Origin: Alphaproteobacteria bacterium PA2 | GTDB lineage: Bacteria; Pseudomonadota; Alphaproteobacteria; Caulobacterales; Caulobacteraceae | Length of the DNA: 64,000 nucleotides | Reading direction: 5' to 3' | Assembly (NCBI GenBank): GCA_002256425.1 | Contig: NKIZ01000001.1 | Location: 124,001 to 188,000 of the forward strand | In this document: positions 46,616 through 56,264 of the stretch, piece by piece | How positions within the stretch are numbered: the stretch's first letter is position 1 | Layout of the letters: every line of letters starts with the position of its first letter | Translations under genes and position numbers: made by a program | Notes under the pieces: model-generated | Told to the model about the DNA's origin: nothing | The model's input: only the letters and a program-made list of their open reading frames with translations | Database searches by the model: none

Positions 46616-48241
46616 CTATAAAGAAGTCCTTATATCCGATCCGGCGGCGGGGGAAATCGGCTTTTCGCTATCGGTGGGCCCAGATTTTCCCCGCAGACGG
46701 GCTACAATCTCTGCAAGGGCGCTGGCCAGGATCATGAGGGCCAGGAAGAGATCGCCCCACTTCGCATAGGGAGTCTTTGGCAGGGCGGGCGGCAGGACAG
46801 CATCAATCACCCCCATGCGGCCAAGGCCCAGGCTGGGTCCCGGACGGCCAAAGGCGTCGATCATGGTGGTGACCCCGGTGGGTGTGGACCGGGCGATGGG
46901 CAGGCCGGCCTCGATGGCCCTATAGCCGGCAATATTCAGGTGCTGCCAGGGGCCGCTTGTGGCGCCGAACCAGGCGTCATTGGAAATGTTCAGCAACCAG
47001 GCGGGCCGGGATCCGACCTTGCCGGACAGGCCAGGGAACAGGGCTTCATAACAGATCAGTGGCTGGACCGGCGGCACGCCGAGGGGCGTTATCGGCGCGG
47101 GAGTCGGGCCCGGCGTGAAATCCTCGGGCATGTGGACCAGAATGCGCAGGCCAAGGCGGGTGGCCAGGGGCGACAGGGGCAGGAACTCACCGAAGGGGAC
47201 GAGACGGTTCTTGTCATAGACCCCGGTCAGCCTGAAGCCGTCCATGGGGGCGGACGGGTCCCGTCGCAGGGCGATCAGGCTGTTGTAATAGATATAGCCG
47301 CCCTCGAGTTTGGGGCTGACCCGGTTGGTCCCCATCATCAGGGTCTGGCCGGGCCTGAGGGCCTTGCCCAGGCCCTCGAGAAAGGGACTGTCGGGATAGA
47401 TCAGATCGTCAATGACCGCCGGCAGGGCGCCCTCCGGCCAGACAATGACATCGGGGCGGCGGGCGCCCGGACTGGCTGACAGGGTCAGATAGGTTTTGAG
47501 GATGGCCTGCAGGTTTTCCGGCCGCCACTTTTCCTTCTGGTCGATATCGGCCTGGACCAGACGGATCATGGGCGCGTCGGCGCCGGCCTTGGGCGCAGCG
47601 GCCAGCCGGGCCTCGCCCCAGCCATAGAGCCCGGCCAGGACAAGGCAGCAGGCGGCCACAAGAGCGCCCCTGGCCTTCACGCCCTTCAGATCGGGCCAGA
47701 GACCGGGGGCGGCGCCCAGGGCTATGGTGACATAGGACAGACCATAGGCGCCGATGACCGAGGCCAGCTGGGATGGGGCCGAACCTGTCGCCCAGGTCTC
47801 GCCCGGCAGGTTCCAGGGAAACCCGGACAGGACGTGACCCCTCAGCCATTCGCAGCCTGACAGCAGGGCGGCGAAGATGAAGATCCGGGACCATCCGCCA
47901 CGGGACACCACCGCAAATCCGGCCGCAGCCAGTCCCCAGAACAGGGCCAGCCCACCCGCCAGAAACACCAGGGCGAAGGGCGCCATCCATCCGTGGATTT
48001 CGGCTTCCACCAGGAAGGCTTCGGTCACCCACCAGACGCCGACGGCGAAATAGCCGAGCCCGGCCAGCCAGCCATAGAGAAACGCACGGCGCGGACGGAG
48101 GTCAGGCTCGCGGCCCAGAAGCCAGAGCAGCAGGCCATAGCCGGCGATACCCGGCAGAATCCCGAAGGGCGGAAAGGCCAGCGCCGCAAGCAGGCCGGCC
48201 GCCAGGGCCAGGCCACGGATCTGCCAGGGGGTCAGGCTCAC
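46616..48241 (-). CDS. lnt: Apolipoprotein N-acyltransferase
   Basis: An inner-membrane enzyme that adds the third acyl chain to lipoproteins. The 541-residue protein has several N-terminal membrane segments, then a nitrilase-like domain with the catalytic Glu in VWPEGALPA near residue 265, Lys in DKNRLVPFGEFLPL near 335 and Cys in PLICYEALFPG near 395, the Glu-Lys-Cys triad. The start is a GTG whose last bases form the stop of the preceding corC-like gene. It is the usual lnt next to a CorC-type gene and ybeY-phoH-miaB. Confidence 0.94.
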   Translation of the reverse strand: MSLTPWQIRGLALAAGLLAALAFPPFGILPGIAGYGLLLWLLGREPDLRPRRAFLYGWLAGLGYFAVGVWWVTEAFLVEAEIHGWMAPFALVFLAGGLALFWGLAAAGFAVVSRGGWSRIFIFAALLSGCEWLRGHVLSGFPWNLPGETWATGSAPSQLASVIGAYGLSYVTIALGAAPGLWPDLKGVKARGALVAACCLVLAGLYGWGEARLAAAPKAGADAPMIRLVQADIDQKEKWRPENLQAILKTYLTLSASPGARRPDVIVWPEGALPAVIDDLIYPDSPFLEGLGKALRPGQTLMMGTNRVSPKLEGGYIYYNSLIALRRDPSAPMDGFRLTGVYDKNRLVPFGEFLPLSPLATRLGLRILVHMPEDFTPGPTPAPITPLGVPPVQPLICYEALFPGLSGKVGSRPAWLLNISNDAWFGATSGPWQHLNIAGYRAIEAGLPIARSTPTGVTTMIDAFGRPGPSLGLGRMGVIDAVLPPALPKTPYAKWGDLFLALMILASALAEIVARLRGKSGPTDSEKPISPAAGSDIRTSL

Positions 48242-49119
48242 GGCTGGGCGGCGCGCTCGGGCGTCTTGCGCCAGCGGACCCGCTTCACCCGCCGGGGATC
48301 GGCGTCGAGGATCTGGATTTCAAAGCCGTCGGGATGGGGAATGACCTCGCCGCGCTGGGGGACGCGTCCGGCAAGGGCAGTGACGAGGCCTCCGACCGTA
48401 TCGATGTCCTCTTCAAGATCGGCAGGCGCCAGATCGCGGCCCACGGCGGCTTCAAGCTCTTCCAGGGGCGCCCGGGCGTCGGCCTCGAAGATTTCCCCGG
48501 GCCTGGCGACAACCCCCGCCACCTGGGCCTCGTCATGCTCGTCGTCAATCTCGCCGACCACGGCTTCCACGAGGTCTTCAAGGGTCACCAGACCATCGGT
48601 TCCGCCGAACTCGTCAATGACCAGGGCCATGTGGGTGCGGGATCCCTGCATGCGCAGCATGAGGTCGGCGGCGCGCATTGAGGCGGGAACATAGAGGGCG
48701 TCCCGCCTCAGCTTCTGCAGGATCTGGTCCTCTGGTTCCGGCTTCTTGGACTTGCCCTTGGCCGGGCCGGCCATCAGCTTGAAGACGTCCTTGACGTGGA
48801 CCACCCCCACCGGATCATCCAGGGTGTCCCGGTAGATCGGCATGCGGGAATGCTCGGCCTCGATGAACCTCTGGACCAGGCCGGAAAACGGCGTGTCCAG
48901 CTCGACCGCGACAATGTCAGCCCTCGGCGTCATCACGTCCTCGACCCGGAGGGTCTGGAAAGCCTGGGCCTGGTCCACCAGACGCCCGCCGATGGATTCC
49001 GCCAGGGCCTCAGCCTCGGTGGCGGGTTCCGGTTCCGGCGCGCCCATCCACCGCCGGATCAGGCCTACGAGGCCTTTCCGTGCGGGACCGGGACGCTCTG
49101 ACTCGTCGTGACTGGCCAT
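48238..49119 (-). CDS. CorC/HlyC family CBS-domain protein (YbeX-like)
   Basis: A 293-residue cytoplasmic protein with two CBS domains (VEDVMTPRADIVAVELDTPFS near residue 60, PIYRDTLDDPVGVVHVKDV near 95) and a C-terminal CorC_HlyC transporter-associated domain (EADARAPLEEL near 215). Named after magnesium/cobalt efflux and hemolysin proteins; recent work on E. coli YbeX ties it to ribosome and Mg homeostasis. I chose the ATG at 49119, with a strong GAGGAGA ahead of it; the in-frame ATG at 49140 lies inside ybeY. It sits between ybeY and lnt, the standard order. Confidence 0.9.
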   Translation of the reverse strand: MASHDESERPGPARKGLVGLIRRWMGAPEPEPATEAEALAESIGGRLVDQAQAFQTLRVEDVMTPRADIVAVELDTPFSGLVQRFIEAEHSRMPIYRDTLDDPVGVVHVKDVFKLMAGPAKGKSKKPEPEDQILQKLRRDALYVPASMRAADLMLRMQGSRTHMALVIDEFGGTDGLVTLEDLVEAVVGEIDDEHDEAQVAGVVARPGEIFEADARAPLEELEAAVGRDLAPADLEEDIDTVGGLVTALAGRVPQRGEVIPHPDGFEIQILDADPRRVKRVRWRKTPERAAQP

Positions 49120-49126
49120 CGTCTCC

Positions 49127-49579
49127 TCAATCGGCCTCATAGGGGTCTGGAACCCCCAGGTCGGCCAGGATCATACGTTCGAGGCCTTCCATCTCGCGGG
49201 CCTCGTCTTCCTGCTCGTGATCATACCCCACAAGGTGCAGGACGCCATGGGCCACAAGGTGCTGCAGGTGGTGGGCCAGGGGCTTGCCCTGGGCATGGGC
49301 TTCCCGCGCACAGACGCCGAAGGCCAGGGCCACATCACCAAGATGGGTTTCCGGGTTCAGCGGGGCGGGAAAGGACAGGACATTGGTCGGCTTGGCCTGC
49401 TGGCGGAACCTCAGATTGAGGTCGAAGATTTCCTCGTCATTGGTCAGCAGAACCACGACCTTGCCGTCAAAGTCGGCATGGGAGAGGGCCATCTGGGCTG
49501 CAGCCCGGCTGAGGGGCTCGGCGTCCGGCAGGGCGCTGAGCCAGGCTTCGTCCTCGACCTCTATGTCGATGTCGTTCAA
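49127..49579 (-). CDS. ybeY: rRNA maturation RNase YbeY
   Basis: A zinc-dependent endoribonuclease for 16S rRNA 3'-end maturation and ribosome quality control. The 150-residue protein has the metal motif HGVLHLVGYDH near residue 109 (three His) after HLQHLVA, and the segment LTNDEEIFDLNLRFR near 45. Its ATG overlaps the phoH stop as ATGA, so the two are coupled. Confidence 0.95.
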   Translation of the reverse strand: MNDIDIEVEDEAWLSALPDAEPLSRAAAQMALSHADFDGKVVVLLTNDEEIFDLNLRFRQQAKPTNVLSFPAPLNPETHLGDVALAFGVCAREAHAQGKPLAHHLQHLVAHGVLHLVGYDHEQEDEAREMEGLERMILADLGVPDPYEAD

Positions 49580-50529
49580 TCGGGCCGCCCGCGTTTGGCG
49601 GCGTCGGCCTCATAGGCCCGGACGATCCGCTCGACCATGGGGTGACGCACCACATCGCCGGCTGTGAACCTGCTGACCCCGACCCCTTCAACTCCGTCCA
49701 GCAGACCCACGGCGTGGGCCAGGCCGGAGTCGTCAATCCGGGGCAGGTCGACCTGGCTGGGATCGCCGGTCACCACCATGCGGGCGCCTTCGCCCAGACG
49801 GGTCAGGACCATCTTCATCTGCAGGCGGGAACAGTTCTGGGCCTCGTCGACAATGACAAAGGCGTGGGCCAGGGTGCGGCCGCGCATGAAGGCGATGGGC
49901 GCCAGCTCGATCTCGCCCTTCTCCCGGCGGCGGCGGAACTGGTCCACCCCAAGAATGTCGGTCAGGGCCTCCCAGACGGGCGCCATATAGGGATCGACCT
50001 TTTCCGACAGGTCGCCGGGCAGGAAGCCCAGACGCTCGCCCGCCTCCACCGCCGGACGACTGACGATCAGGCGGTCGACCTCGCCCCGCAGCAGCATGCC
50101 GGCGCCATGGGCCACGGCCAGAAAGGTCTTGCCCGTACCCGCAGGGCCAAGGCCGAAGACCAGTTCACACCGGCTCATGGAGTCCAGATAGCGCGCCTGG
50201 GCCGTGGTCTTGGGGGCCACCTGGCCGCGGCGGCTGGACGGCAGGGCGCCAGGCGCCGAGCCCCGTCCGACCCTGACCTGACCAATGGCGACCCGCACAT
50301 CGGCCTCGGTGACCTCATGGCCCTTGTCAGCCCGCTCGGCCAGGGACTGGACCACCCGCTTGGCTGACCCACGACCCTTGGAGTCGCCGTCAATGGACAC
50401 GCCGCCGCCGGGGGTTTCGATCAGGACGTCAAAGGCGTCTTCCATCAAGGCGGCGTGGCGGTTGGCGGTTCCCGCCACAGCCCGCGCGGCGGCGTCCGAG
50501 AGCGGGATGAATTCCGAGGACTTGCTCAT
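49576..50529 (-). CDS. PhoH family ATPase (YbeZ-like)
   Basis: A 317-residue cytoplasmic ATPase of the PhoH group. Walker A is [16 protein letters not shown] near residue 131, and Walker B with [21 protein letters not shown] near 225. An N-terminal KH-like part precedes it. PhoH-like YbeZ associates with YbeY and RNA and is thought to act in RNA processing. The gene overlaps miaB upstream and ybeY downstream, both as ATGA. Confidence 0.93.
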   Translation of the reverse strand: MSKSSEFIPLSDAAARAVAGTANRHAALMEDAFDVLIETPGGGVSIDGDSKGRGSAKRVVQSLAERADKGHEVTEADVRVAIGQVRVGRGSAPGALPSSRRGQVAPKTTAQARYLDSMSRCELVFGLGPAGTGKTFLAVAHGAGMLLRGEVDRLIVSRPAVEAGERLGFLPGDLSEKVDPYMAPVWEALTDILGVDQFRRRREKGEIELAPIAFMRGRTLAHAFVIVDEAQNCSRLQMKMVLTRLGEGARMVVTGDPSQVDLPRIDDSGLAHAVGLLDGVEGVGVSRFTAGDVVRHPMVERIVRAYEADAAKRGRPD

Positions 50530-51872
50530 GCCGACGCCGTGACGGCGGCCAGGGATCCTGCCAGGGCGCCCGAAAGGCTCATCTTGGCTGCGCCGGTAAT
50601 GCTGACCGGGGCGATCTGGCCGATCAGCTCGGCCGGGCCGTCGCAGTGGACAGCCTGCAGATAGGGACTGCGGCCTGAAAGCTGGCCGGAATGGCGGCCG
50701 GGCTTTTCGAACAGTACGGGCAGGACCTTGCCGACCTGGGCGGCGTTGAAGGCCTTCTGCTGTTCGTCCAGCAGGGCGTTGAGCCGCGCCAGACGCTCGT
50801 CCTTGACCGCCTCGGCCACCTGGCCGGGCATGGCGGCGGCGGGGGTTCCGGGGCGCGGCGAATACTTGAAACTGAAGGCCGAGGCGTGACCGACCGTCCG
50901 CACCAGATCCAGTGTGGCTTCGAAATCCGACTCCCGCTCGCCGGGGAAGCCGACAATGAAGTCGCCGGAAATGGCGATGTCGGGCCGGGCCGCGCGGACC
51001 CTCTCCAGGGTCTTGAGGTAGCTGTCGGCGGTATGGGCCCGGTTCATGGCCCGCAGGATCTTGTCCGACCCCGACTGCACGGGCAGGTGCAGATAGGGCA
51101 TGAGCTCGGCCACCTCGCCGTGGGCGGCGATCAGGTCCTCATCCATGTCCTTGGGGTGACTGGTGGTGTAGCGGATCCTGTCCAGGCCCTCGATCTTCGC
51201 CAGGGCGCGGACCAGATTGGCGAGGCCGCCGGTATAGGCGTTGACGTTCTGCCCCAGCAGGGTGACTTCCCGCACGCCCTGGGCGGCCAGGGACCGGGCC
51301 TCGGCCAGGACGGTGTCCATGGGCCGGGACCATTCAGCGCCGCGGGTATAGGGCACGACGCAGAAGGTGCAGAACTTGTCGCAGCCCTCCTGCACGGTCA
51401 GGAAGGCCGTGACGCCGGTGGGGTTCCGGTCCGGGGACAGGGCGTCGAACTTTTCGTCGGCGGCGAAGTCGGCGGCCAGGCTTTCGCCCCGTGACCGGTG
51501 GGTGCGGGCGATCAGTTCGGGCAGCTGATGATAGGCCTGGGGCCCGACCACCAGGTCGACGGCAGGCTGGCGGCGCATGATTTCAGCGCCCTCGGCCTGG
51601 GCGACGCAGCCGGCCACCACCACGGTCATGGCATCGCCGGTCAGGGCCTTTTCCTGCTTCATTTCCTTGATCAGGCCGAGCTCGGAATAGACCTTTTCCG
51701 TGGCCTTTTCCCGGATATGGCAGGTGTTCAGCACCACCAGATCAGCGCCGATCGGACTGTTGGTCATGCCATAGCCAAGGGGCGTCAGGACGTCGGCCAT
51801 ACGCTCGCTGTCATAGACATTCATCTGACAGCCGTAGGTCTTGATGTAGAGGCGCTTCAAAGGGGCGGACAT
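50526..51872 (-). CDS. miaB: tRNA-2-methylthio-N6-dimethylallyladenosine synthase MiaB
   Basis: A radical-SAM enzyme that adds the methylthio group to i6A37 of tRNAs. The 448-residue protein has the N-terminal cluster Cys residues (YGCQMN near 14 and [10 protein letters not shown] near 50), the radical SAM motif [15 protein letters not shown] near 160, and a C-terminal TRAM domain ([12 protein letters not shown]). The ATG at 51872 opens [18 protein letters not shown]. It follows fur by 42 bases on the same strand. Confidence 0.96.
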   Translation of the reverse strand: MSAPLKRLYIKTYGCQMNVYDSERMADVLTPLGYGMTNSPIGADLVVLNTCHIREKATEKVYSELGLIKEMKQEKALTGDAMTVVVAGCVAQAEGAEIMRRQPAVDLVVGPQAYHQLPELIARTHRSRGESLAADFAADEKFDALSPDRNPTGVTAFLTVQEGCDKFCTFCVVPYTRGAEWSRPMDTVLAEARSLAAQGVREVTLLGQNVNAYTGGLANLVRALAKIEGLDRIRYTTSHPKDMDEDLIAAHGEVAELMPYLHLPVQSGSDKILRAMNRAHTADSYLKTLERVRAARPDIAISGDFIVGFPGERESDFEATLDLVRTVGHASAFSFKYSPRPGTPAAAMPGQVAEAVKDERLARLNALLDEQQKAFNAAQVGKVLPVLFEKPGRHSGQLSGRSPYLQAVHCDGPAELIGQIAPVSITGAAKMSLSGALAGSLAAVTASA

Positions 51873-51914
51873 TTTTCAGGTTATGCGGCGCGCAGGCCCG
51901 GGGCGCAACCGCCC

Positions 51915-52322
51915 TTACTCTTCAACGGGAACCCCGTAGAGCTCGAGCCTGTGATCTACCAGCCGGTAGCCCAGCTTGCGGGCAATGGCCTCCTGCAGGG
52001 CCTCGATCTCGGCGTCGACAAACTCGATGACCTTGCCGGTCTTCAGGTCGATCAGGTGGTCGTGATGGCTTTCCCGGGCCTCTTCATAACGCGAACGGCC
52101 ATCGCGGAAGTCATGCCGGGCGACAATGCCGGCTTCCTCGAACAGGCGGACGGTCCGGTAGACTGTCGCGATCGAGATATGGGGGTCCACGGCATGGGAC
52201 CGGCGGAACAGCTCTTCCACATCGGGATGGTCTGCAGCCTCCGACAGCACACGGGCGATCACCCGGCGCTGCTCGGTCATGCGCATGCCCTTTTCGATGC
52301 AGAGGTTCTCGATACGGTCCAC
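51915..52322 (-). CDS. fur: Ferric uptake regulator Fur
   Basis: A Fe(II)-responsive repressor of iron genes. The 135-residue protein has the winged-helix segment MTEQRRVIARVLSEAADHPDVEELFRR, then ISIATVYRTVRLFEEAGIV, and the metal-binding HHDHLID near residue 83 with further Glu and His (YRLVDHRLELYG). The C-terminal CxxC pairs of E. coli Fur are absent, as in other alphaproteobacterial Fur. I chose the GTG at 52322; TTG at 52334 is in frame. It is preceded by rimI with about 40 bases between, so it may belong to the tsaB-rimI transcript. Confidence 0.93.
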   Translation of the reverse strand: MDRIENLCIEKGMRMTEQRRVIARVLSEAADHPDVEELFRRSHAVDPHISIATVYRTVRLFEEAGIVARHDFRDGRSRYEEARESHHDHLIDLKTGKVIEFVDAEIEALQEAIARKLGYRLVDHRLELYGVPVEE

Positions 52323-52360
52323 CCGGGCCCCCAACCTTGAAGTCTGGAGCTAGAATAGGG

Positions 52361-52816
52361 TCAGTTGGCCCCGGTGTTAAGATCGCGTCGCATAATCACG
52401 GCGTCGACGGGGGTTTCGTAGCCGACTGTGTAATAGCCGCGGCGGAGACCGACCCGCTCAAACCCTGTGGCGGCATAGAGCGCCAGGGCCGCCAGGTTCT
52501 CGACGGACACCTCCAGGAACATTTCCCGGGCCCCATCCCGGGCGGCCTGAACCATGGCCGCCTCCACCAGACCACGGCCGACGCCCCGCTGGCGGGCCGC
52601 AGGATCGACGGCGATGGTATAGATCTCGGCCTCGCCCACGGCGGTCCGGCAAAGGATCATGCCGCAGGGGTCCGGGCCCTCGGCGATCAGGGCGAAGCCG
52701 CCCGGACCTGATCCCAGGTCGGCGATTTCCTCGGCGTCCCAGCTGGGGGTGAAGGCCAGGGCGTGCAGACGCGCCAGGGTCTCCAGATCCGCCTCGGTGG
52801 CAGACCGCACGATCAC
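52361..52816 (-). CDS. rimI: Ribosomal protein alanine acetyltransferase RimI-like (GNAT)
   Basis: A 151-residue GNAT acetyltransferase. The acetyl-CoA motif A is EIYTIAVDPAARQRGVGRGLVEAAM near residue 64, and MFLEVSVENLAALALYAATGFERVGLRRGYY completes the fold in the way typical of RimI. RimI acetylates the N-terminal Ala of S18 in E. coli. The start is a GTG overlapping the tsaB stop, a common tsaB-rimI coupling. Confidence 0.88.
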   Translation of the reverse strand: MIVRSATEADLETLARLHALAFTPSWDAEEIADLGSGPGGFALIAEGPDPCGMILCRTAVGEAEIYTIAVDPAARQRGVGRGLVEAAMVQAARDGAREMFLEVSVENLAALALYAATGFERVGLRRGYYTVGYETPVDAVIMRRDLNTGAN

Positions 52817-53463
52817 GGGTCGATCCCGCCCGGCAGCTTGGCGTCAGGCGCCCGCAGATAGAGCGGTCTGGGCGGGGTCGGCGCGCGGGCCGCCGCCAGC
52901 CTGGCCACGCAGCCCGGGTCGACCTGGTCAGACTTCACGACGCGGGCCGAGGGTGTCAGGGCCGACAGGTGATCGGTTCCCGATCCGACCAGGGTGACCG
53001 CCCCTGTCCGCGAGAGCTCCACCAGCAGGGCGCCGGCGGCGTCGATATTGAGTCCGGCCGGCGCCGTCAGGGCCTGGCCCTTCTCGAAGGCCTGGAAATA
53101 GACCTGGCCGCGCTTGGCCTCCAGAACGACGGCGACGAGGCCCGGCTCGCCCGCCAGAGGGGCGCCCATGGCCTCAAGGGTTCCGATGCCGATGACGGGA
53201 AGGCCCAGGGCCGCACCCAGGCCCTTGGCGAAGGCCAGGCCAACCCTAAGCCCGGTAAAGGAGCCCGGCCCCACTGTCACGGCGATGCGACCAAGATCAC
53301 TGAAGGCGACGCCGGCCTCAGCCAGGACCTCGGAAACCAGACCTGCGAGCCGTTCCTGATGGCCCCGCATCATGACCTCGACACGGCTGGACAGCAGGTC
53401 CCCGTCCCGCAGCACTGCAGCGGAACAGGCGGAAAGACAGGTGTCGAGGGCCAAGGTGATCAT
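52813..53463 (-). CDS. tsaB: tRNA threonylcarbamoyladenosine biosynthesis protein TsaB
   Basis: A non-catalytic partner of TsaD in t6A37 synthesis. The 216-residue actin-fold protein begins LALDTCLSACSAAVLRDG and contains IAVTVGPGSFTGLRVGLAFAKGLG near residue 63, the YeaZ/TsaB signature. It is followed by rimI with an overlap of four bases. The remaining t6A genes (tsaD, tsaC, tsaE) are not in this window. Confidence 0.93.
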   Translation of the reverse strand: MITLALDTCLSACSAAVLRDGDLLSSRVEVMMRGHQERLAGLVSEVLAEAGVAFSDLGRIAVTVGPGSFTGLRVGLAFAKGLGAALGLPVIGIGTLEAMGAPLAGEPGLVAVVLEAKRGQVYFQAFEKGQALTAPAGLNIDAAGALLVELSRTGAVTLVGSGTDHLSALTPSARVVKSDQVDPGCVARLAAARAPTPPRPLYLRAPDAKLPGGIDP

Positions 53464-53496
53464 GACGGACCGCCCCTAGCCCATTCTCAGCCCCGC

Positions 53497-54069
53497 TTAA
53501 AGCGCCTGCTCCACCCGGGTCACTTCGGGGACATAGTGTTTGAGCATGTTTTCGACCCCGGACTTGAGTGTGGCCGAAGACGAAGGACAGCCTGAACAGG
53601 CGCCGCGCATGTGAAGCCAGACCACGCCGGTGTCCGGCTCGAAGCGGTTGAACAGGATGTCGCCGCCATCCTGGGCCACGGCGGGCCGGATGCGGGTGTC
53701 GAGCAGGTCCTTGATCTCGGCGACAACCTGGGCCGTTTCGCCCTCATAGACGTCGTCGTCGTGACCGCCACTGTCCTGACCATTGTCATCGAACAGGGCC
53801 TTGCCTGAGGTGAAGTGATCCATGATGGCCGCCAGGATCGGGGCCTTCACATGGGACCAGTCGACCTCGGGGTCCTTGCCGACCGTGACAAAGTCTCCGC
53901 CAAAGAAAACGCGAACGACGCCATCGACCTGGAAAAGCTCGGCCGCAAGGGGCGAAACCGAGGCGTCTTCGGCCGACCGGAAATCCCGGCTGCCTTCAGC
54001 GAGAACCTCGCGTCCGGGCAGGAATTTCAGAACTTCGGGATTGGGTGTGGCTTCTGTCTGGATGAACAT
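53497..54069 (-). CDS. NifU-like (Nfu) Fe-S scaffold protein
   Basis: A 190-residue Fe-S carrier. The N-terminal Nfu domain (MFIQTEATPNPEVLKFLPG) is followed by an acidic linker near residues 95-110 and a NifU C-terminal domain with the cluster-binding CSGCPSS near 155. This two-domain form is the Nfu/ISU-associated scaffold of alphaproteobacteria and mitochondria. I chose the ATG at 54069; the in-frame TTG at 54075 is less likely. It is the first gene of the long minus-strand series and is divergent from kup. Confidence 0.92.
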   Translation of the reverse strand: MFIQTEATPNPEVLKFLPGREVLAEGSRDFRSAEDASVSPLAAELFQVDGVVRVFFGGDFVTVGKDPEVDWSHVKAPILAAIMDHFTSGKALFDDNGQDSGGHDDDVYEGETAQVVAEIKDLLDTRIRPAVAQDGGDILFNRFEPDTGVVWLHMRGACSGCPSSSATLKSGVENMLKHYVPEVTRVEQAL

Positions 54070-54216
54070 GGACAAGATGTGGCGCGGCTGCGACGCAAGT
54101 GCAAGTCGCGCGATGAAGGCAGAAGATTGAACAGGCCTCAGAAAGGGTGTAACGCGCCGCGCTCATGACGGCATTGGGCCGCCTGTGGGAACCCCATCCG
54201 TTCCCGGAGACGTTAG

Positions 54217-56136
54217 ATGACCGGTCCGGCAAGCGACGCCCACGAGGTCGGCGAGGATTCGCCTCATCACCCCAAGTCGGAAAGCTTCGCCGCCCTCGCC
54301 CTGGGCGCCATGGGCGTGGTGTTCGGCGACATCGGCACCAGCCCGCTCTATGCCATGCGCGAGGCTCTGGCCCACACCAGCCACAATGTCAGCACCGAGA
54401 TCGCGGTCCTGGGCGTCGTCTCCCTGGTCACCTGGGCTCTGATCCTGATCGTCACCGTCAAGTACGTCTTCTTCCTGATGCGGGCGGACAACAAGGGCGA
54501 GGGCGGCACCCTGGCCCTCATGGCCCTGGCCCAGCGCTCCCTGGGAAAGCGGTCGACCTCGGTCTTCTTCCTGGGGGTGATCGGCGCCGCCCTCTTTTAC
54601 GGCGATGGCATCATCACCCCGGCCGTTTCCGTTCTGGGCGCCCTTGAGGGCATGCGCGACGCTCCGGGCCTGGGTCAGGCCCTGGCGCCCTATGTCCTGC
54701 CCGCCTCGGCGGTCATCCTGGTGGTCCTGTTCCTGGTCCAGTCCCGGGGCACAGCCAGCATGGCGCGCTATTTCGGGCCGATCACCCTGGCCTGGTTCGT
54801 GGTCCTGGGCTTCCTGGGCGCCATCCACATTTCAGACGACCCCTCCATCCTGCGGGGCCTGTCCCCCCACTATGGCGTCATGTTCCTGATCAACAGCGGC
54901 TGGGTCGGCTTTGTCATTCTCGGCAGTGTCTTCCTGGCGGTGACCGGCGCGGAGGCCCTCTATGCCGACATGGGCCACTTCGGAAAGCGTCCCATCCAGG
55001 CGGCGTGGCTGTTCTTTGTCCTGCCCGCCCTGCTGCTGAACTATTTCGGCCAGGGCGCCCTGGTCCTCGCCCATCCCGAGGCGCGGGCCAATCCCTTCTT
55101 CCAGATGATCCCGCACGCCATGTACTGGCCCGTCCTCCTGCTGGCCACGGCCGCTACGGTCATCGCCAGCCAGGCAGTGATCACCGGCGCCTTTTCAATG
55201 ACCCAGCAGGCGGTGCAGCTTGGCCTCTTCCCGCGGATCGATATCCGCCGGACCTCCGAGACCCAGGCCGGCCAGATCTATGTGCCGCAGATCAACACCT
55301 TCCTGATGATCGGCGTTCTGATCCTGCTCTTCACCTTCAAGTCCTCGCACAACCTGTCTGCGGCCTATGGCATCGCCGTCACCGGTTCCATGTTCGTCGA
55401 CACCCTGCTGTTCTTCGTCATCATCAAGTCCATGTGGAAACGGCCCACCTGGCAGGCGGCCCTGGCGGTCGTCGGATTCGGCCTGCTGGACCTGGTCTTC
55501 ATCTCGTCCAACCTGATGAAGATCCCCCAGGGGGCCTGGCTGCCCCTGGTCCTTGGAGGCGTCATGGTGGTGGTCATGTGGACCTGGACCCGCGGGGCCC
55601 AGATCCTGTCGGACAAGACCCGGCGGGACAGCCTGCCCCTTTCGGAACTCTCCGGTATCCTCAAGGCGCGGCCGCCTCACAGGGCGCCGGGCACGGCCAT
55701 CTTCCTGACCTCCGACCCGGACATGGCGCCCGTCGCCCTCATGCACAACCTCAAGCACAACAAGGTCCTGCACGAGAAGAACATCATACTGACCGTCATC
55801 ACCGCCGAGACGCCGCGGGTGAAGGAGGACGACCGGGTCCGGATCGAGCCCATCAATGACGACTTCAAGAAGGTGGTCATTTCCTACGGCTTCATGGAAA
55901 GCCCGAACCTGCCCAAGGCCCTTGGCCTCTGCCGCAAGCTGGGTCTGAAGTTCGACATCATGGCCACCAGCTTCTTCCTCGGGCGACGATCCGTGGTGGC
56001 CTCGGCCCAGTCGGGCATGCCGCTCTGGCAGGACAAGCTCTTCATCTTCCTGATGCGCAACGCCGCCAACCCCACGGACTTCTTCAAGATCCCGCCGGGA
56101 CGCGTTGTGGAGCTGGGCACCCAGGTCACCGTCTAA
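54217..56136 (+). CDS. kup: Potassium transporter Kup
   Basis: A low-affinity K+/H+ symporter of the KUP/HAK family with about 12 membrane segments. The 639-residue protein opens with LALGAMGVVFGDIGTSPLYAM, the family signature, followed by LVTWALILIVTVKYVFFLM and GEGGTLALMALAQ. A cytoplasmic C-terminal domain runs from about residue 450. The length is normal. GGAGA lies upstream of the ATG at 54217. It is divergent from the nifU-like gene. Confidence 0.95.
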   Translation: MTGPASDAHEVGEDSPHHPKSESFAALALGAMGVVFGDIGTSPLYAMREALAHTSHNVSTEIAVLGVVSLVTWALILIVTVKYVFFLMRADNKGEGGTLALMALAQRSLGKRSTSVFFLGVIGAALFYGDGIITPAVSVLGALEGMRDAPGLGQALAPYVLPASAVILVVLFLVQSRGTASMARYFGPITLAWFVVLGFLGAIHISDDPSILRGLSPHYGVMFLINSGWVGFVILGSVFLAVTGAEALYADMGHFGKRPIQAAWLFFVLPALLLNYFGQGALVLAHPEARANPFFQMIPHAMYWPVLLLATAATVIASQAVITGAFSMTQQAVQLGLFPRIDIRRTSETQAGQIYVPQINTFLMIGVLILLFTFKSSHNLSAAYGIAVTGSMFVDTLLFFVIIKSMWKRPTWQAALAVVGFGLLDLVFISSNLMKIPQGAWLPLVLGGVMVVVMWTWTRGAQILSDKTRRDSLPLSELSGILKARPPHRAPGTAIFLTSDPDMAPVALMHNLKHNKVLHEKNIILTVITAETPRVKEDDRVRIEPINDDFKKVVISYGFMESPNLPKALGLCRKLGLKFDIMATSFFLGRRSVVASAQSGMPLWQDKLFIFLMRNAANPTDFFKIPPGRVVELGTQVTV

Positions 56137-56152
56137 GCCAAGCAACCTCAAA

Positions 56153-56166
56153 GGGGGTTCGCCCCC
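56153..56166 (+). terminator. Hairpin after kup
   Basis: GGGGG-TTCG-CCCCC forms a tight stem, nested between AAGCCA (56135-56140) and TGGCTT (56173-56178). There is no T-run, so termination by this hairpin is only possible. Confidence 0.4.
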
Positions 56167-56264
56167 GCCAAATGGCTTGAAGCCTGAGGCCCTTGCCTCC
56201 TATAGGCCCCAGCCGAGTCACCATCGCGCCCACGCGGCGCCATTGATTTGAAGGACGTGCGCCC

